DNA of 64,000 nt from the NCBI GenBank assembly GCA_031276865.1, contig JAISMF010000060.1, positions 1-64,000 on the forward strand, written 5' to 3'. Below are positions 15,921 to 24,929 of this stretch, piece by piece. Source of the stretch: Deltaproteobacteria bacterium (GTDB taxonomy: Bacteria; Desulfobacterota; Desulfarculia; Adiutricales; Adiutricaceae). The notes beneath the pieces were generated by a model. The model worked only from the letters and a program-made list of their open reading frames with translations, was not told where the DNA came from and ran no database searches. How positions within the stretch are numbered: position 1 is the stretch's first letter; each line of letters starts with the position of its first letter. The position numbers and the translations under genes are program-made.

Positions 15921-16681
15921 GGATGGAGATCGTCCCTTCCGGCGATTTTTCGCGGATCCGCTTCGAGAAGCTCCCGGAACTCCGGGCGCCGGGCGAGGAG
16001 GCGGTCCCCCGGCCGCAGGAGGGCGCCTCCCAGCCTGAACCAGGTTTTAAGCAGCGTGGCGGCCTGTTTTTCCGAAAAGATCCTTCCCTCCCCGGGGGAC
16101 GAAGCATCCCCCGAGTCCTCCTCCCATCCGTCTTTCAAGTCCGCCTCCCGTTCTTCGAGGGAGTCCTCCTCCGGCTCTTCTTGAAAGGCGTCGTTTTCCT
16201 CCGGGGCGAAGGCCGGATCCCGAAAGAGGCGGAGCATCCCCTCTTTTTTCGCGAGGGCCCGCCTGGTGAGACGGTTCGATTCCTCCTCCTCCAAGAGGGA
16301 ATAGCCGTGGAGGGCTAAAAGGAGGTAGCCCCGGTCGGGGCCCTCCTCCGGAAGGACGCGGCCGGAAAGGATCTGCCTTTTCAGATCGCCCTCCCTCGCC
16401 GGAGGGAAGGGCGGCCCTTCCAGGAGGGCCGCCCGGACCTCGGCGGATCCCGACTTTATCAGAGCCGAAAAGGAGCGGGTGAAATTGGGGGGATCGGGGA
16501 TTAAGAGGGGCCTGGCGTTATTTAGGGTCCTTAAGCGGGGGAAATCCCCAACCGGCCGGGGGGCCTCCCCCCGTCCGAGAAATCCCTCCCAGGAGGGCCA
16601 GGAGAGGTAGAAGGGATCCTCCCCTTTCGGCTGGACGGCGGGAAAGATTTCGGGGACGATTACGAGGCGGCTTGAAGTCAT
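15911..16681 (-). CDS. Unknown protein, partner of the hydantoinase-like gene
   Basis: A 256-residue protein that I do not recognise. It has no signal peptide or membrane segment. The N-terminus (VIVPEIFPAVQPKGEDPFYLSWPSWEGFLG) is aromatic and proline-rich. The middle is helical with an acidic stretch of about 30 residues (around 165-200, rich in Glu and Asp), and the end (KTWFRLGGALLRPGDRLLARRPEFRELLEADP) looks helical again. The last 10 bases overlap the start of the HyuA-like gene on the same strand, which points to coupled translation and a shared task. Codon use matches the neighbours. Confidence 0.65.
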   Translation of the reverse strand: MTSSRLVIVPEIFPAVQPKGEDPFYLSWPSWEGFLGRGEAPRPVGDFPRLRTLNNARPLLIPDPPNFTRSFSALIKSGSAEVRAALLEGPPFPPAREGDLKRQILSGRVLPEEGPDRGYLLLALHGYSLLEEEESNRLTRRALAKKEGMLRLFRDPAFAPEENDAFQEEPEEDSLEEREADLKDGWEEDSGDASSPGEGRIFSEKQAATLLKTWFRLGGALLRPGDRLLARRPEFRELLEADPRKIAGRDDLHPWP

Positions 16682-17250
16682 GGCGTCCGAGGGCGTCCGG
16701 GCGACGCGGGCGTCAAAAGGGCCGGGGGCCTTCTTCCGCCGCCGGAGGGCGGGAAGGCCCCCCTGGGGGAAAGCAGCCGGCCCCCGTTTTAAAGCACACC
16801 CGCGGTCTCGCGGTCAAGGTCTTTTTAGCCGGAACGACGGTTCGCGTTTTTTCCTTCCGCGCCCCGGGGCGCCCCGGGGGCTGGTCTTTTCCGGATCCGT
16901 TTTCCCCATCCGTTTCGGGGCCTCTCCTTCGATCGGTTCCGGAGGATGGCTTTCCCGCCCTCTTTTTCCCGGTCGAGCGTTTCGCCCCCTTGGCTTTAGG
17001 CTTCGGGCCTCGTGGGCCGTTGATCTTGTTTATATGAAAATAATATTAATTAAATCTAATTAAAAATAAATATATAATAATATACAATTTACCAATACAA
17101 GTAATCGCATTTGGAAAAATTTTTGCGTAAAAACTCAAGTTGTGCCAAAATGCTTGAAGCGGTCGGCCGGGCTTTTCCGGAAGGGAGGGCGCCGGCCCGT
17201 CGCTTATTTAGGGGAAAAAACCGCCCCGAGGCGGGGTGAAGGCGCGAAAT
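16682..17250. other. Divergent gap with AT-rich core
   Basis: The unknown/hydantoinase pair (-) and the alpha/beta hydrolase gene (+) diverge from here. 16682-17020 is GC-rich without a credible gene. 17030-17130 is very AT-rich and probably holds promoters for one or both sides. Confidence 0.4.
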
Positions 17251-18261
17251 ATGGCTCAAAAGAGATTTATGGACTTTCTTTTCAAGGGTTTTTACATCAC
17301 CGGCCGGGGCGTGGAGACCCGGGAGCTTAGTTCCGGCAAGATTTATCTGCGGATAGCCGTGGCCATCGTTTTGGGGATGGCGATCCTCATGCTTCTCCTT
17401 TTAGTCTTTAAAAACAGGCTCGTCTTTTATCCGGCGAGGGAGATCGAAATCACCCCGGCCGCGACCGGCTGGGAATTCGAGGACTTGTTCATCGCCAGCA
17501 CCGGGGGCGCCAGGATAAACGCCTGGTACCTTCCCGGCCCCGCGGAGAAGCCTCCCCGGACGGTCCTCCTCCTCCACGGGAACGGCGGAAACCTGGAGAA
17601 CATGCTGGGCCGCGTCATGACCTACCACAAGCTGGACTACGGAGTTCTGGCCATCGACTACCAGGGTTACGGCCGCTCCGAGGGAAGGCCTTCGGAGGAG
17701 AACACCTACGACGACGCCCTGGCGGCCTGGAACTTCCTCGTCAAGGAGAAGGGGATCCCCCCGGAAAACATCGTCATCCACGGATTCTCCCTGGGGGGCG
17801 GGGTGGCCTCCTATCTGGCCCTGGAGAAGAAGGAATACCGCAACCCCTTGATCCTCGACTCCACCTTCACCAAGCTGCGGGACGTTCCGGCCGCGCTGAA
17901 CGTCCTTTTGAGCCTGCCGGCGCGCTTCGCCCTGGGGGACGCCTACGACACCGAGTCCCGCCTCGGGGAAATCAACTCCAGGATCGTCCTCTTTTTCCAC
18001 AGCCCGGAGGACGACGTGGTCCCCTACAAGCTGGGCCGCCGCATCTTCGAGGGCTACCAGGGCGGACCCAAGCTCTTTTTCGAGCTGCGGGGGAGGCATC
18101 TGGACTACCCCTTCAACCAGCCGGTCTACGCCGACGCCTTCTACAGCCATGTCATGAACCGGGAGCCCCTCCTTTTGCGCGCGCCGAAAAAGGATGAGGA
18201 CGGATCCCCCGCGGCTCCGGACGGCGCCGCCGGGACCCTGGACGCGCCGTCCATTCCCTAA
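17251..18261 (+). CDS. Membrane-anchored alpha/beta hydrolase (ABHD13/BEM46-like)
   Basis: A 336-residue protein from ATG 17251, with GAAGG 9 bases upstream; an in-frame GTG at 17236 overlaps that site and is less likely. One transmembrane helix near the N-terminus (IYLRIAVAIVLGMAILMLLLLVF, about 31-53) anchors it. A hydrolase fold follows: VLLLHGNGGN (oxyanion strand and loop), VLAIDYQGYGRSEG, nucleophile elbow HGFSLGGG (GxSxG), Asp in FFHSPEDDVVPY and His in LRGRHLDYPF. The catalytic triad is complete. This pattern belongs to the BEM46/ABHD13/ABHD17 group of serine hydrolases, thioesterase- or lipase-like, with unknown substrate. A Pro/Ala-rich tail of about 25 residues ends the protein. 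The topology suggests an envelope location. Confidence 0.82.
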   Translation: MAQKRFMDFLFKGFYITGRGVETRELSSGKIYLRIAVAIVLGMAILMLLLLVFKNRLVFYPAREIEITPAATGWEFEDLFIASTGGARINAWYLPGPAEKPPRTVLLLHGNGGNLENMLGRVMTYHKLDYGVLAIDYQGYGRSEGRPSEENTYDDALAAWNFLVKEKGIPPENIVIHGFSLGGGVASYLALEKKEYRNPLILDSTFTKLRDVPAALNVLLSLPARFALGDAYDTESRLGEINSRIVLFFHSPEDDVVPYKLGRRIFEGYQGGPKLFFELRGRHLDYPFNQPVYADAFYSHVMNREPLLLRAPKKDEDGSPAAPDGAAGTLDAPSIP

Positions 18262-20126
18262 GCCCGGGGCCCGGGGCTTGGATCCGGGCTAAGAGGGCCT
18301 TGAAAACCCAAACTCCTTCGGAAGGGAGGATTTTAGCGAGAGGCCCTCCCGGGCCCGGACCATGGAGACGGCCCCCCTCAAGGCGGGCCCGGGCGGGCTC
18401 GGGGAGCGACCGCGTCCCTATCCGGCGCGACGGGTCGTCCGGAGCGACTTTTCCGGGCGGGAAGACTTTTTTAGCCCGAGCGGAGCGAAACGGTCGAACA
18501 CGTGATTCACGTTCCCCAAAATTAACCAGCCGCGGAGCCGTCTCGTCGGCGTATTTTTTTTATTTTTCAAAATTTGTTTGTCCGGACGTTTTTAAGCCCG
18601 TAAAACTGATAAATCAACCTAAATTTTCAAAATTCTCAAAATAATTTGAAAATAGTTTTAAACATTTAATATATCATTGTCCGCGTCAAGGAACTTAATT
18701 TTTTAAGTTTAATCAAACTCAAAGAAAATAGATCTCACGGAAATTGACTTATTTTCAATTACTTTTTGAAAATCGATAGTCCCCGCGGCCGATAGTTTGC
18801 CAATAATTAACTCATCACTCGCGCCGGCTATAATCGAGGGCCGCGAACATCGCGTTTTTAGCGATTATGAACGTGATGGTTTCGTTTTTACCTTGGAACT
18901 GAAGAAAAATGATAAGAAGCGCGGCCTAAATGATTTTCTATTGTTTTCGCGCGTTTTGGCGTCATTTGGAACGTCGCGCGCGTGGCGTGATAAACGCTCA
19001 ACACCTTATCTTGAAGAGTTTGGTCATCCTCCCTAAGACTAACTTTTAATCCTTTTTCTTTTGTAAGGTCGCACATAACAGGTCGACCATGTGTTTTTTT
19101 CAAAATTACCCGGCCATTTCGCTATTTCATAGCCTTGTTTTTTTCATCATCTTTAAACATATGTTTATTCGTCCATTCTCCAACCCTTGTCTCCAACCCT
19201 TGAAATTGATAAATCAATCGCTTTTTCGCGACTATCAAAAAATCCAAAAGGTGTTTGAGAAATTTTAGACGCTCACATCCGCAACAATTCAGAATTAGAC
19301 GGCGTTAATTAATTTTTTTCGCTGTTCAGTAGGTTTTCCAGCCTCGTTGGACATTTAGCGCCTCTTCAGTTGGTGGGAACAGGTATGATGCTACGGGACG
19401 TAAAATAATGAGACATAACACCTCGCGGTTAATTATGAGGCGAGCGCGAAAAGCCGGGTTATAAAAATTGATTGGAGATAACATGCGCAATCTGGAATAA
19501 ATCTAAATACGCCACGCCTTGTAAAGCATGTTCAAAGTTTGAAAACGGCGGGGACTTTTCGCGCGCGGATCGATCGCGGCGCGTAAAAGAGCGAAAAAGC
19601 GTCATGAAAAGGGCGAGGTCGTTCACGCCGCGCGCGAAGGGCCCCGGACGGCTTTTCATCGAAGTCGGCCGCTATGTGGTAAGCGTAAATCTCAAATATG
19701 TTCCATATATTTTGTCGTTTTTCCGTCTATCGTCGACTTTCGGGCTTAGGGCGCGGGCGGGGGCTTTAAGATTTTTATTTTTAACATTAATATTATAAAT
19801 ATAAAGATATATAGTAAATAATTATTTTATTTAAATTAATTAGGATATTATTAATTGCATAACGATATAATTTAGTTTTAATATTTCGAGATCGTAAAGG
19901 CGGAAAGATGGAAAACAGAGCTTGAGAAAAAAGATGAAAAGGGGTAAATTATGGAAGAGGTAAAATATATCAAGTTTTCCCTCTCTTCCTTCCTCTCTCC
20001 CTCTCTCCCGCGGAAGCGCTTTCCGCCGGATTTCAGTTTCAAATCCTTCCTTTTCCCCGCTTTCAAGACTTCCGGAATAGAACATCGCGGAGGAGCTGAA
20101 ATCCGCCCCGTCACAGGGAGCCGCCC
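18262..20126. other. Long AT-rich gap with decayed fragments
   Basis: No intact gene. 18262-18292 can fold (AGCCCGG/CCGGGCT). Around 18797-19036 a frame contains VFTLELKKNDKKRG, a possible relic of a PD-(D/E)XK nuclease core, but nothing else supports it. 19443-19559 is one copy of an interspersed element also found at 42165-42283. 19790-19870 is very AT-rich. 19960-20015 is a CT-rich run shortly before the HD-GYP gene. Confidence 0.45.
19443..19559 (+). repeat. Interspersed intergenic element, copy 1 of 2
   Basis: Aligns with 42165-42283 over about 115 bases. Shared blocks include TAAAAATTGAT, TGGAATAAAT, CC-x-GCCTT-x-TAAAG-x-ATGTT and CGGGGACTTT. The central CACGCCTTGTAAAGCATG is an imperfect palindrome, like a dimeric regulator site or a weak hairpin. 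Both copies have the same orientation. No coding potential. Confidence 0.6.
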
Positions 20127-21446
20127 GTGTCCGAAACCTGCGCTCTGATACTGGATTCCGTGGCCAGCCGCAAAGCCGACCGTCTGGCCGCCGCCTTAAA
20201 CGAGGTGGTGGACGTGGATCTGCTTTTGATGCGCATCCTCTCCAACGCCCGAAGCCTCTTAAACTGCGAGGCCGGATCCGTCTATATGCTCCGGGACGAC
20301 AAGCTGATTCTGGCCAGCAGCCAGAACGACTACCTGGAACGGATCGTGGGCGGCTCCGCGCTCCTTCCTTTCGTGAACCTCCAGCTCAATTTGGACCGCT
20401 CCTCTTTGGCGGGCTACGTGGCCCTGGAGGCCAAGCCGCTGGTCATAAACAACACCCTGGACATAGACCCCGACGCCCCCTTCGAGCACTTCAAGGCCGT
20501 GGACAACAACAACTCCTACCTTTGCCAGGCCGTCATGACCGTGCCCATCAAATGCCAGGACGGCCACAACTTCGGAGTAATCCAGGTCATAAACCCCATC
20601 GGGGAGCAGGGCCAGGTGGTGCCCTTCCGCGAGCAGGATGAGAGCGTCCTCGGCTATTACGTCCAGTGGGCCGCCATGGCCCTGGAAAGGGCCCTGGAAC
20701 AGCGTTCCATGACCCTGCGCTCGGCCGAGGTCCTCTCCGTCCACGATCCGCGGGAGACCACGGCCCACGTGCAGAGGGTGGCCTGCCTCACCTTGGAGCT
20801 CTACGAGCATTGGGCCCTGAAGCGCAAGATTCCCTACATGGAGCGCTTCCGGGTCACCAACATCCTGCCGCTCGCGGCCATGCTCCACGACATCGGGAAG
20901 ATGGGCGTGCCCGAGTACATCCTCACCAAGCCCGGGCGTCTCGATCTTAAAGAGCGGGCCATCATGGAGGAGCACGTCCTAATCGGGGCCAGGCTCTTTA
21001 AAAGCCGGCGCACGGCCCTGGACGCCCTCACCTACCAGGTCATCCTCGACCACCACGAGCGCTGGGACGGTCAGGGATACCCCGGCTGGGTGGATCCGGA
21101 CACCAACGCCCCCCTTCCGGGCTTTCTGGACGGCGGAGGCAGGGCCAGGGGGAAAAAGGGCGAGGAGATCTCCATCTACGGAAGGGTTTTGGCGGTGGCC
21201 GACGTCTACGACGCCCTGGTCACCCGCAAAAGCTACAAGGACCCCTTCGACGAGTCCCTGTCTTTGCAGATAATGGAGCAGGAGAGCGGCCGCCACTTCG
21301 ATCCGGAGGTGGTGGAGGCCCTGTTCGCCAAGCGCCCGGTGCTGAAAAAAATAATGGAGCGCTTCCCCGACGCCGCCGTCAAAAGCGATCTGGCGAACGA
21401 TCTCCCGCTCGCGAGGGCCCCCGAGGCCTATCCCGTCTCCTACTGA
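20127..21446 (+). CDS. GAF-HD-GYP protein, cyclic di-GMP phosphodiesterase
   Basis: A 439-residue cytoplasmic signalling protein. Residues about 20-190 are a GAF sensory domain (LMRILSNARSLLNCEAGSVYML, VIQVINPIGE). Residues about 205-410 are HD-GYP: LHDIGKMGVPEYILTKPGRL (HD metal pair), EEHVLIGARLF, DHHERWDGQGYP (the HH and GYP signature) and VADVYDALVTRKSYKDPF. HD-GYP enzymes hydrolyse cyclic di-GMP and so favour motility over attachment. A small insert (DTNAPLPGFLDGGGRARGKKG) follows GYP. The start is GTG 20127 with AGGGAG about 8 bases upstream. It stands alone, so regulation is probably through ligand binding to GAF. Its targets could include the flagellar and pilus systems in this window, but that is a guess. 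Confidence 0.9.
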   Translation: MSETCALILDSVASRKADRLAAALNEVVDVDLLLMRILSNARSLLNCEAGSVYMLRDDKLILASSQNDYLERIVGGSALLPFVNLQLNLDRSSLAGYVALEAKPLVINNTLDIDPDAPFEHFKAVDNNNSYLCQAVMTVPIKCQDGHNFGVIQVINPIGEQGQVVPFREQDESVLGYYVQWAAMALERALEQRSMTLRSAEVLSVHDPRETTAHVQRVACLTLELYEHWALKRKIPYMERFRVTNILPLAAMLHDIGKMGVPEYILTKPGRLDLKERAIMEEHVLIGARLFKSRRTALDALTYQVILDHHERWDGQGYPGWVDPDTNAPLPGFLDGGGRARGKKGEEISIYGRVLAVADVYDALVTRKSYKDPFDESLSLQIMEQESGRHFDPEVVEALFAKRPVLKKIMERFPDAAVKSDLANDLPLARAPEAYPVSY

Positions 21447-21619
21447 GTTCCCCCTTCCCGTAAGCTTACGCCCTCCGCTTCCCTCGTTTCCGGCCGCCCG
21501 CGAATATTTCGTCCGCGAAGAACCTGACGGCGCCCTGGCGTCCGGCGCCCCGCCGAGCTCGCGGAAGGAACGCGTTCCGGGGGATTATTCCGTTTTCGGG
21601 AGGAGCCTTCGCGGGAGAG

Positions 21620-22141
21620 ATGAAAATCAAAGGAAAAACAGGGCGCGGGATCCTCAAGATCACGCATATCTTCTTCTCCTCCCTCTGGGTGGGAGGGGCG
21701 ATCGCGGTTTATCTGATGACGCTTTTCCTGGGGCCGGGCGTTACCGGCGAGGAGGCGTACGGATACGCCCTGGCCGCTAAATTCGTGGACGATCTGGTGA
21801 TAGTGCCCGGCGCTTTGGGATCGCTCGTTTCGGGCGTGTTGATCTGCTCTTTAACCGGCTGGGGATTTTTCAAACACCCCTTTGTCGCGGTCAAGCTGGT
21901 TTTAACCGTCCTCTTGGTCCTTTCGGGCGTTTTTTTCCTGGGCCCTCATCTAAACGCCCAGCCGGAGCTGATAGCCGGCGCGGGGCTTCCGGCGCTGGAA
22001 GACGATGCCTATCGGACCCACAGGTTTAGCTCCATCCTGGGAGGGAGTCTGCAGATCCTGGCCCTTTTATTCACGCTGTCCATTTCCACCCTGAAGCCCT
22101 GGGGGAAAAAAGGGGCGAAAACTGAAAAAAAGGAGGGCTGA
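21620..22141 (+). CDS. Four-helix membrane protein, DUF2269/CopD-like
   Basis: A 173-residue integral membrane protein. Hydrophobic segments lie at about 13-37 (ITHIFFSSLWVGGAIAVYLM), 58-80 (LVIVPGALGSLVSGVLICSL), 86-106 (FVAVKLVLTVLLVLSGVFFL) and 136-160 (SSILGGSLQILALLFTLSIS). The early K-x-x-H-x-x-x-x-x-x-x-WVG motif is typical of the DUF2269/CopD-like group, in which the His may bind heme or copper. No function is established. ATG 21620 has GGGAGAG just upstream. It may be a separate transcript: 170 bases separate it from the HD-GYP gene and a terminator follows at 22147-22185. Confidence 0.7.
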   Translation: MKIKGKTGRGILKITHIFFSSLWVGGAIAVYLMTLFLGPGVTGEEAYGYALAAKFVDDLVIVPGALGSLVSGVLICSLTGWGFFKHPFVAVKLVLTVLLVLSGVFFLGPHLNAQPELIAGAGLPALEDDAYRTHRFSSILGGSLQILALLFTLSISTLKPWGKKGAKTEKKEG

Positions 22142-22146
22142 AGAAG

Positions 22147-22185
22147 AAAGCGAAGCCGCGGGGGCGTTGATTTCGCTTTTTGTTT
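22147..22185 (+). terminator. Terminator after the DUF2269-like gene
   Basis: AAAGCGAA (22147-22154) pairs with TTCGCTTT (22172-22179) and is followed by TTGTTT. Confidence 0.55.
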
Positions 22186-22453
22186 CAGCGTTCTTTTGAG
22201 TTTCTAAGTTTTCGTTCAGTCGCTTGAAAATATATTTCCGTTAAGCCGGCCTTTATTTACGCGGCGGAATAATTGAAAGAACTTTTAGATCCGGTGGCTA
22301 AAAGAATTTATTAAAATTACCATTCCGAGTATCAAGTATATTGATTAAAGACTTCATTGCAAGAAAATAGGTCAACAGGTGGCATTCAGTTTCATTTCTC
22401 TTTTCTTAATCTTGTTGTATTAACGCTTTACACTCTCATTCATGAGGTATAAC

Positions 22454-22822
22454 ATGAAAACATTTATAAACATTATTCTTCCTTTAACATTCCTGTTTAT
22501 AACATTTCAATCAGTTACCTTACACGCGGATCCAATTCAAATTTCTTATAAAACCAGTGATGTTGGTTATCTGTGTGACGTTGATGAAGGAGGAACCGAC
22601 GGAGCTGAACCTACCATATTAGTCAATAACGCTTTTGGATCATATTTTATTATTTTTCTATATGAAGATTATCAAACTCTTTCACAATTACCTGTTGGCA
22701 CACCTATACAATTCAATTTGATTGTTGAATACAACACTACTTCTTTTATGCATTTTGTTGTCGCTAGAAATATTACCAAAATTGGAGATCCCGTCCCTGG
22801 GGCTTGCAAACAACAAAAGTAA
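22454..22822 (+). CDS. Small secreted protein of unknown function, AT-rich
   Basis: A 122-residue protein from ATG 22454, with GAGG 8 bases upstream (an in-frame ATG at 22442 lies at that site). Residues 1-24 form a typical signal peptide (MKTFINIILPLTFLFITFQS, cleavage after LHA). The mature part has about 98 residues and is beta-rich, with two cysteines (GYLCDV and GACKQQ) that could form one disulfide. I do not recognise it. Base composition is clearly more AT-rich than the neighbours and codons end mostly in A/T, which suggests recent acquisition. It sits alone between a terminator and decayed sequence. Confidence 0.55.
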   Translation: MKTFINIILPLTFLFITFQSVTLHADPIQISYKTSDVGYLCDVDEGGTDGAEPTILVNNAFGSYFIIFLYEDYQTLSQLPVGTPIQFNLIVEYNTTSFMHFVVARNITKIGDPVPGACKQQK

Positions 22823-23278
22823 ATCATTATTGAAAGTAAGATTGATTGCTTCGGAAATTCCCACGCTTTTTCGGATTCCGCGCCAAAGGAGTCGCCAGGA
22901 AAGGAAGCGAGGTAGATCTTTTAACGGATCGCGCCGACTCGTCTATCTCGTCGATAATTAGTATTTCAGAATACGTTGACTAGCGTTAACGCTTCCGGGA
23001 AGTCTTAAAAAAAAGTTTACGTGTTTTCAACGGCCGCTTTTGTTAATGAAGACGATATCGAGCGCGCTCCTGATTTTAAAAACAATGTTGGCGGTAACGA
23101 CAATGTTGTTTTTGAAATGTTAAAAATATTTGAAGGAAAAGCTGACAACCCTTCAACGCGTGGAAGTAAAATACGTCGTTAGGCTAAAACGATCTTGGCC
23201 ATGGCCTTTAATATATTCAAGCGGCCGTTGAAAAGGGTCGCGGATGGATGAAGATCAACTAGCACCGGCGCCTTTCTT
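22823..23278. other. Gap with decayed coding fragments
   Basis: Short frames such as RKRGRSFNGSRRLVYLVDN (about 22900-22960) and NEDDIERAPDFKNNVGG (about 23050-23100) look like eroded protein pieces, but no family can be named. The gldG-like gene ends at 23279 on the other strand. Confidence 0.35.
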
Positions 23279-24904
23279 TCACGCCAGACGCTTTCTTCTT
23301 TTAAGATAAAAGCGGGCCCAGCAGCCTAAAACCAGTAGAGGCCAGATGACGACCGGCCCGAAGAAGAAGACCCGGGCTAAAAAGCGCGTGACGGTTAAAA
23401 CGCTTCCCCCGCTTCGTACCGACGGCTCCGTCTTTTCGCCCGTAAGCCAGTAGAGAGCGGAGGTGAGAAACTCCGCGTTCCCCGCGTAGCCTATGTAGGC
23501 GTTGGAGGCCAGATCGCTGTCCGCGGCCAAAACGAGGCGCCCTCCGTTTGAAAGCTCGGTGGCCGAGGCGAGGTTCAAGGGCCCGGGCAGATCCCCCTCG
23601 CCTGGCTGAATCACGCCGTCCTGAAGGGCCTTCAGGTCCCGCTCCAGAAAGGATCCGTTTCCAGTCGAGGCTAAGGCCCAGGTGCGCGCCGGAACGTTAT
23701 TTCCCGCCTCTCCTTTAAGATCCCCTCCGTTCGGGATTTCCGCTTTTCCGGAGGGAGGGGTTTCCGTCTCTCCGTCGGTTAAAAGGCGGATGGCGGGTTT
23801 TTCTTTCGGGGCGTCCGACTCCGGGCTTTTCCCCCGCACCGCTCCGGCCAAAGGGAAGATGACCGGCCTGGAGAGCCCCCGGGTCACGGGATGCTCGGGA
23901 AAGTCCCTGGCCACGATGAAGACGCTCTCCGTGCCGCTCAAGGCGGAGTCGGGATCGGCCGCGAGCCCCTCGGGCATTTCCATTCCGTAGCTTTGAAAAA
24001 ACTCCGGATCCACCCCGGCCACCAGCGGATCTAAAAGGAGTAGGAGCCTCCCTCCCTCCTCTAGGTGGCGTTTAAGGGACTCCTCCTTTCTGGGGTCCAG
24101 GGGCATCCTGGGTCCGGCCAGGATCGCGGCCGCTCCCCGGGGAACCGGGGTTTCCGGATCCCAGAAGAAGTCCTCCAGGAAGATCTTCCTCCCCTCCAGG
24201 GCCTGGCTCCAGCGGGAAAGCCCCCGGGGGCTCTCGTCTAAGACGGATTTCTCCCCCTCGCCTAGGAGGTTGTAGACCAGGCGGGGAGGGTTCAAGAGCC
24301 TGGCGAGGGAGGCGTCTATGGCGCTTTTGGAGATGGGGCTCACCGTCTCCAGGAAGTCGCCGGAGCTCACCACCACCACGTTCTGGCCGGCCGCCTCCAC
24401 GCCTTCCCCGCTCCGGACGCTCTTTCCGAAGGCTAAAGAGGTCTCCGCCCGAATTAAGGGCTGGGCCCTTTCGTACATCTTTAAAAGAAAATCCGCGCGG
24501 GAAACCAGGCTCTCGTCCGCGAGGAAGGCCGTGAGTTTCACCTCCTCTTGAATTCGGGAGAGAAGCTTCAAGGTCCCGGGTCCCAGCTCCGCCTCGGGTG
24601 GCGCGGCCGGATTCAGGATTGGAAGCTTCGCGAGGGCTCCGGCCGCCGTTATCAGGATCAGGACGGCCGCCGCGGAGGCGAGCCTTTTAAGCGTCCCGCG
24701 CCCCCCGCCGGAGGAAAGACCGGTAAGGAGCGTTTGGAGGTTTTTCGGGGCGTAGATGGAAAGGAAAACCAAAGAGAAGAGGAAGGAGAGGAGGAAGAGG
24801 CCCGGATATTCCGGAAAAAGGATCAAAAAGGCCGCGCCTAGAATGAAAAAGAAGAGGAAAGGCCAGATAAGCCTCCTCCGGAAATTCCCTTCGGCGCCGG
24901 ACAT
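23279..24904 (-). CDS. GldG-like auxiliary protein (ABC-type uncharacterised transport domain)
   Basis: A 541-residue membrane protein. Helices lie at about 12-50 (two) and 72-95 at the N-terminus, and one lies at the C-terminus (FFFGPVVIWPLLVLGCWARFYL). Between them is a large extracytoplasmic domain with the fold signs of GldG/ABC_transp_aux: ISKSAIDASLARLLNPPRLVYNLLGEGE, AAAILAGPRMPLDPRKEESLKRHLEEGGRLLLLLDP and GGRLVLAADSDLASNAYIG. GldG normally pairs with GldA (ATPase) and GldF (permease), but neither is adjacent. GGAGGA lies 9 bases before ATG 24904. It follows the MCE lipoprotein gene by 25 bases, so it appears to be the last gene of the Mla-type operon. Confidence 0.72.
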   Translation of the reverse strand: MSGAEGNFRRRLIWPFLFFFILGAAFLILFPEYPGLFLLSFLFSLVFLSIYAPKNLQTLLTGLSSGGGRGTLKRLASAAAVLILITAAGALAKLPILNPAAPPEAELGPGTLKLLSRIQEEVKLTAFLADESLVSRADFLLKMYERAQPLIRAETSLAFGKSVRSGEGVEAAGQNVVVVSSGDFLETVSPISKSAIDASLARLLNPPRLVYNLLGEGEKSVLDESPRGLSRWSQALEGRKIFLEDFFWDPETPVPRGAAAILAGPRMPLDPRKEESLKRHLEEGGRLLLLLDPLVAGVDPEFFQSYGMEMPEGLAADPDSALSGTESVFIVARDFPEHPVTRGLSRPVIFPLAGAVRGKSPESDAPKEKPAIRLLTDGETETPPSGKAEIPNGGDLKGEAGNNVPARTWALASTGNGSFLERDLKALQDGVIQPGEGDLPGPLNLASATELSNGGRLVLAADSDLASNAYIGYAGNAEFLTSALYWLTGEKTEPSVRSGGSVLTVTRFLARVFFFGPVVIWPLLVLGCWARFYLKRRKRLA

Positions 24905-24929
24905 TTATGGAGTCCTCCGGAAAATCCGC

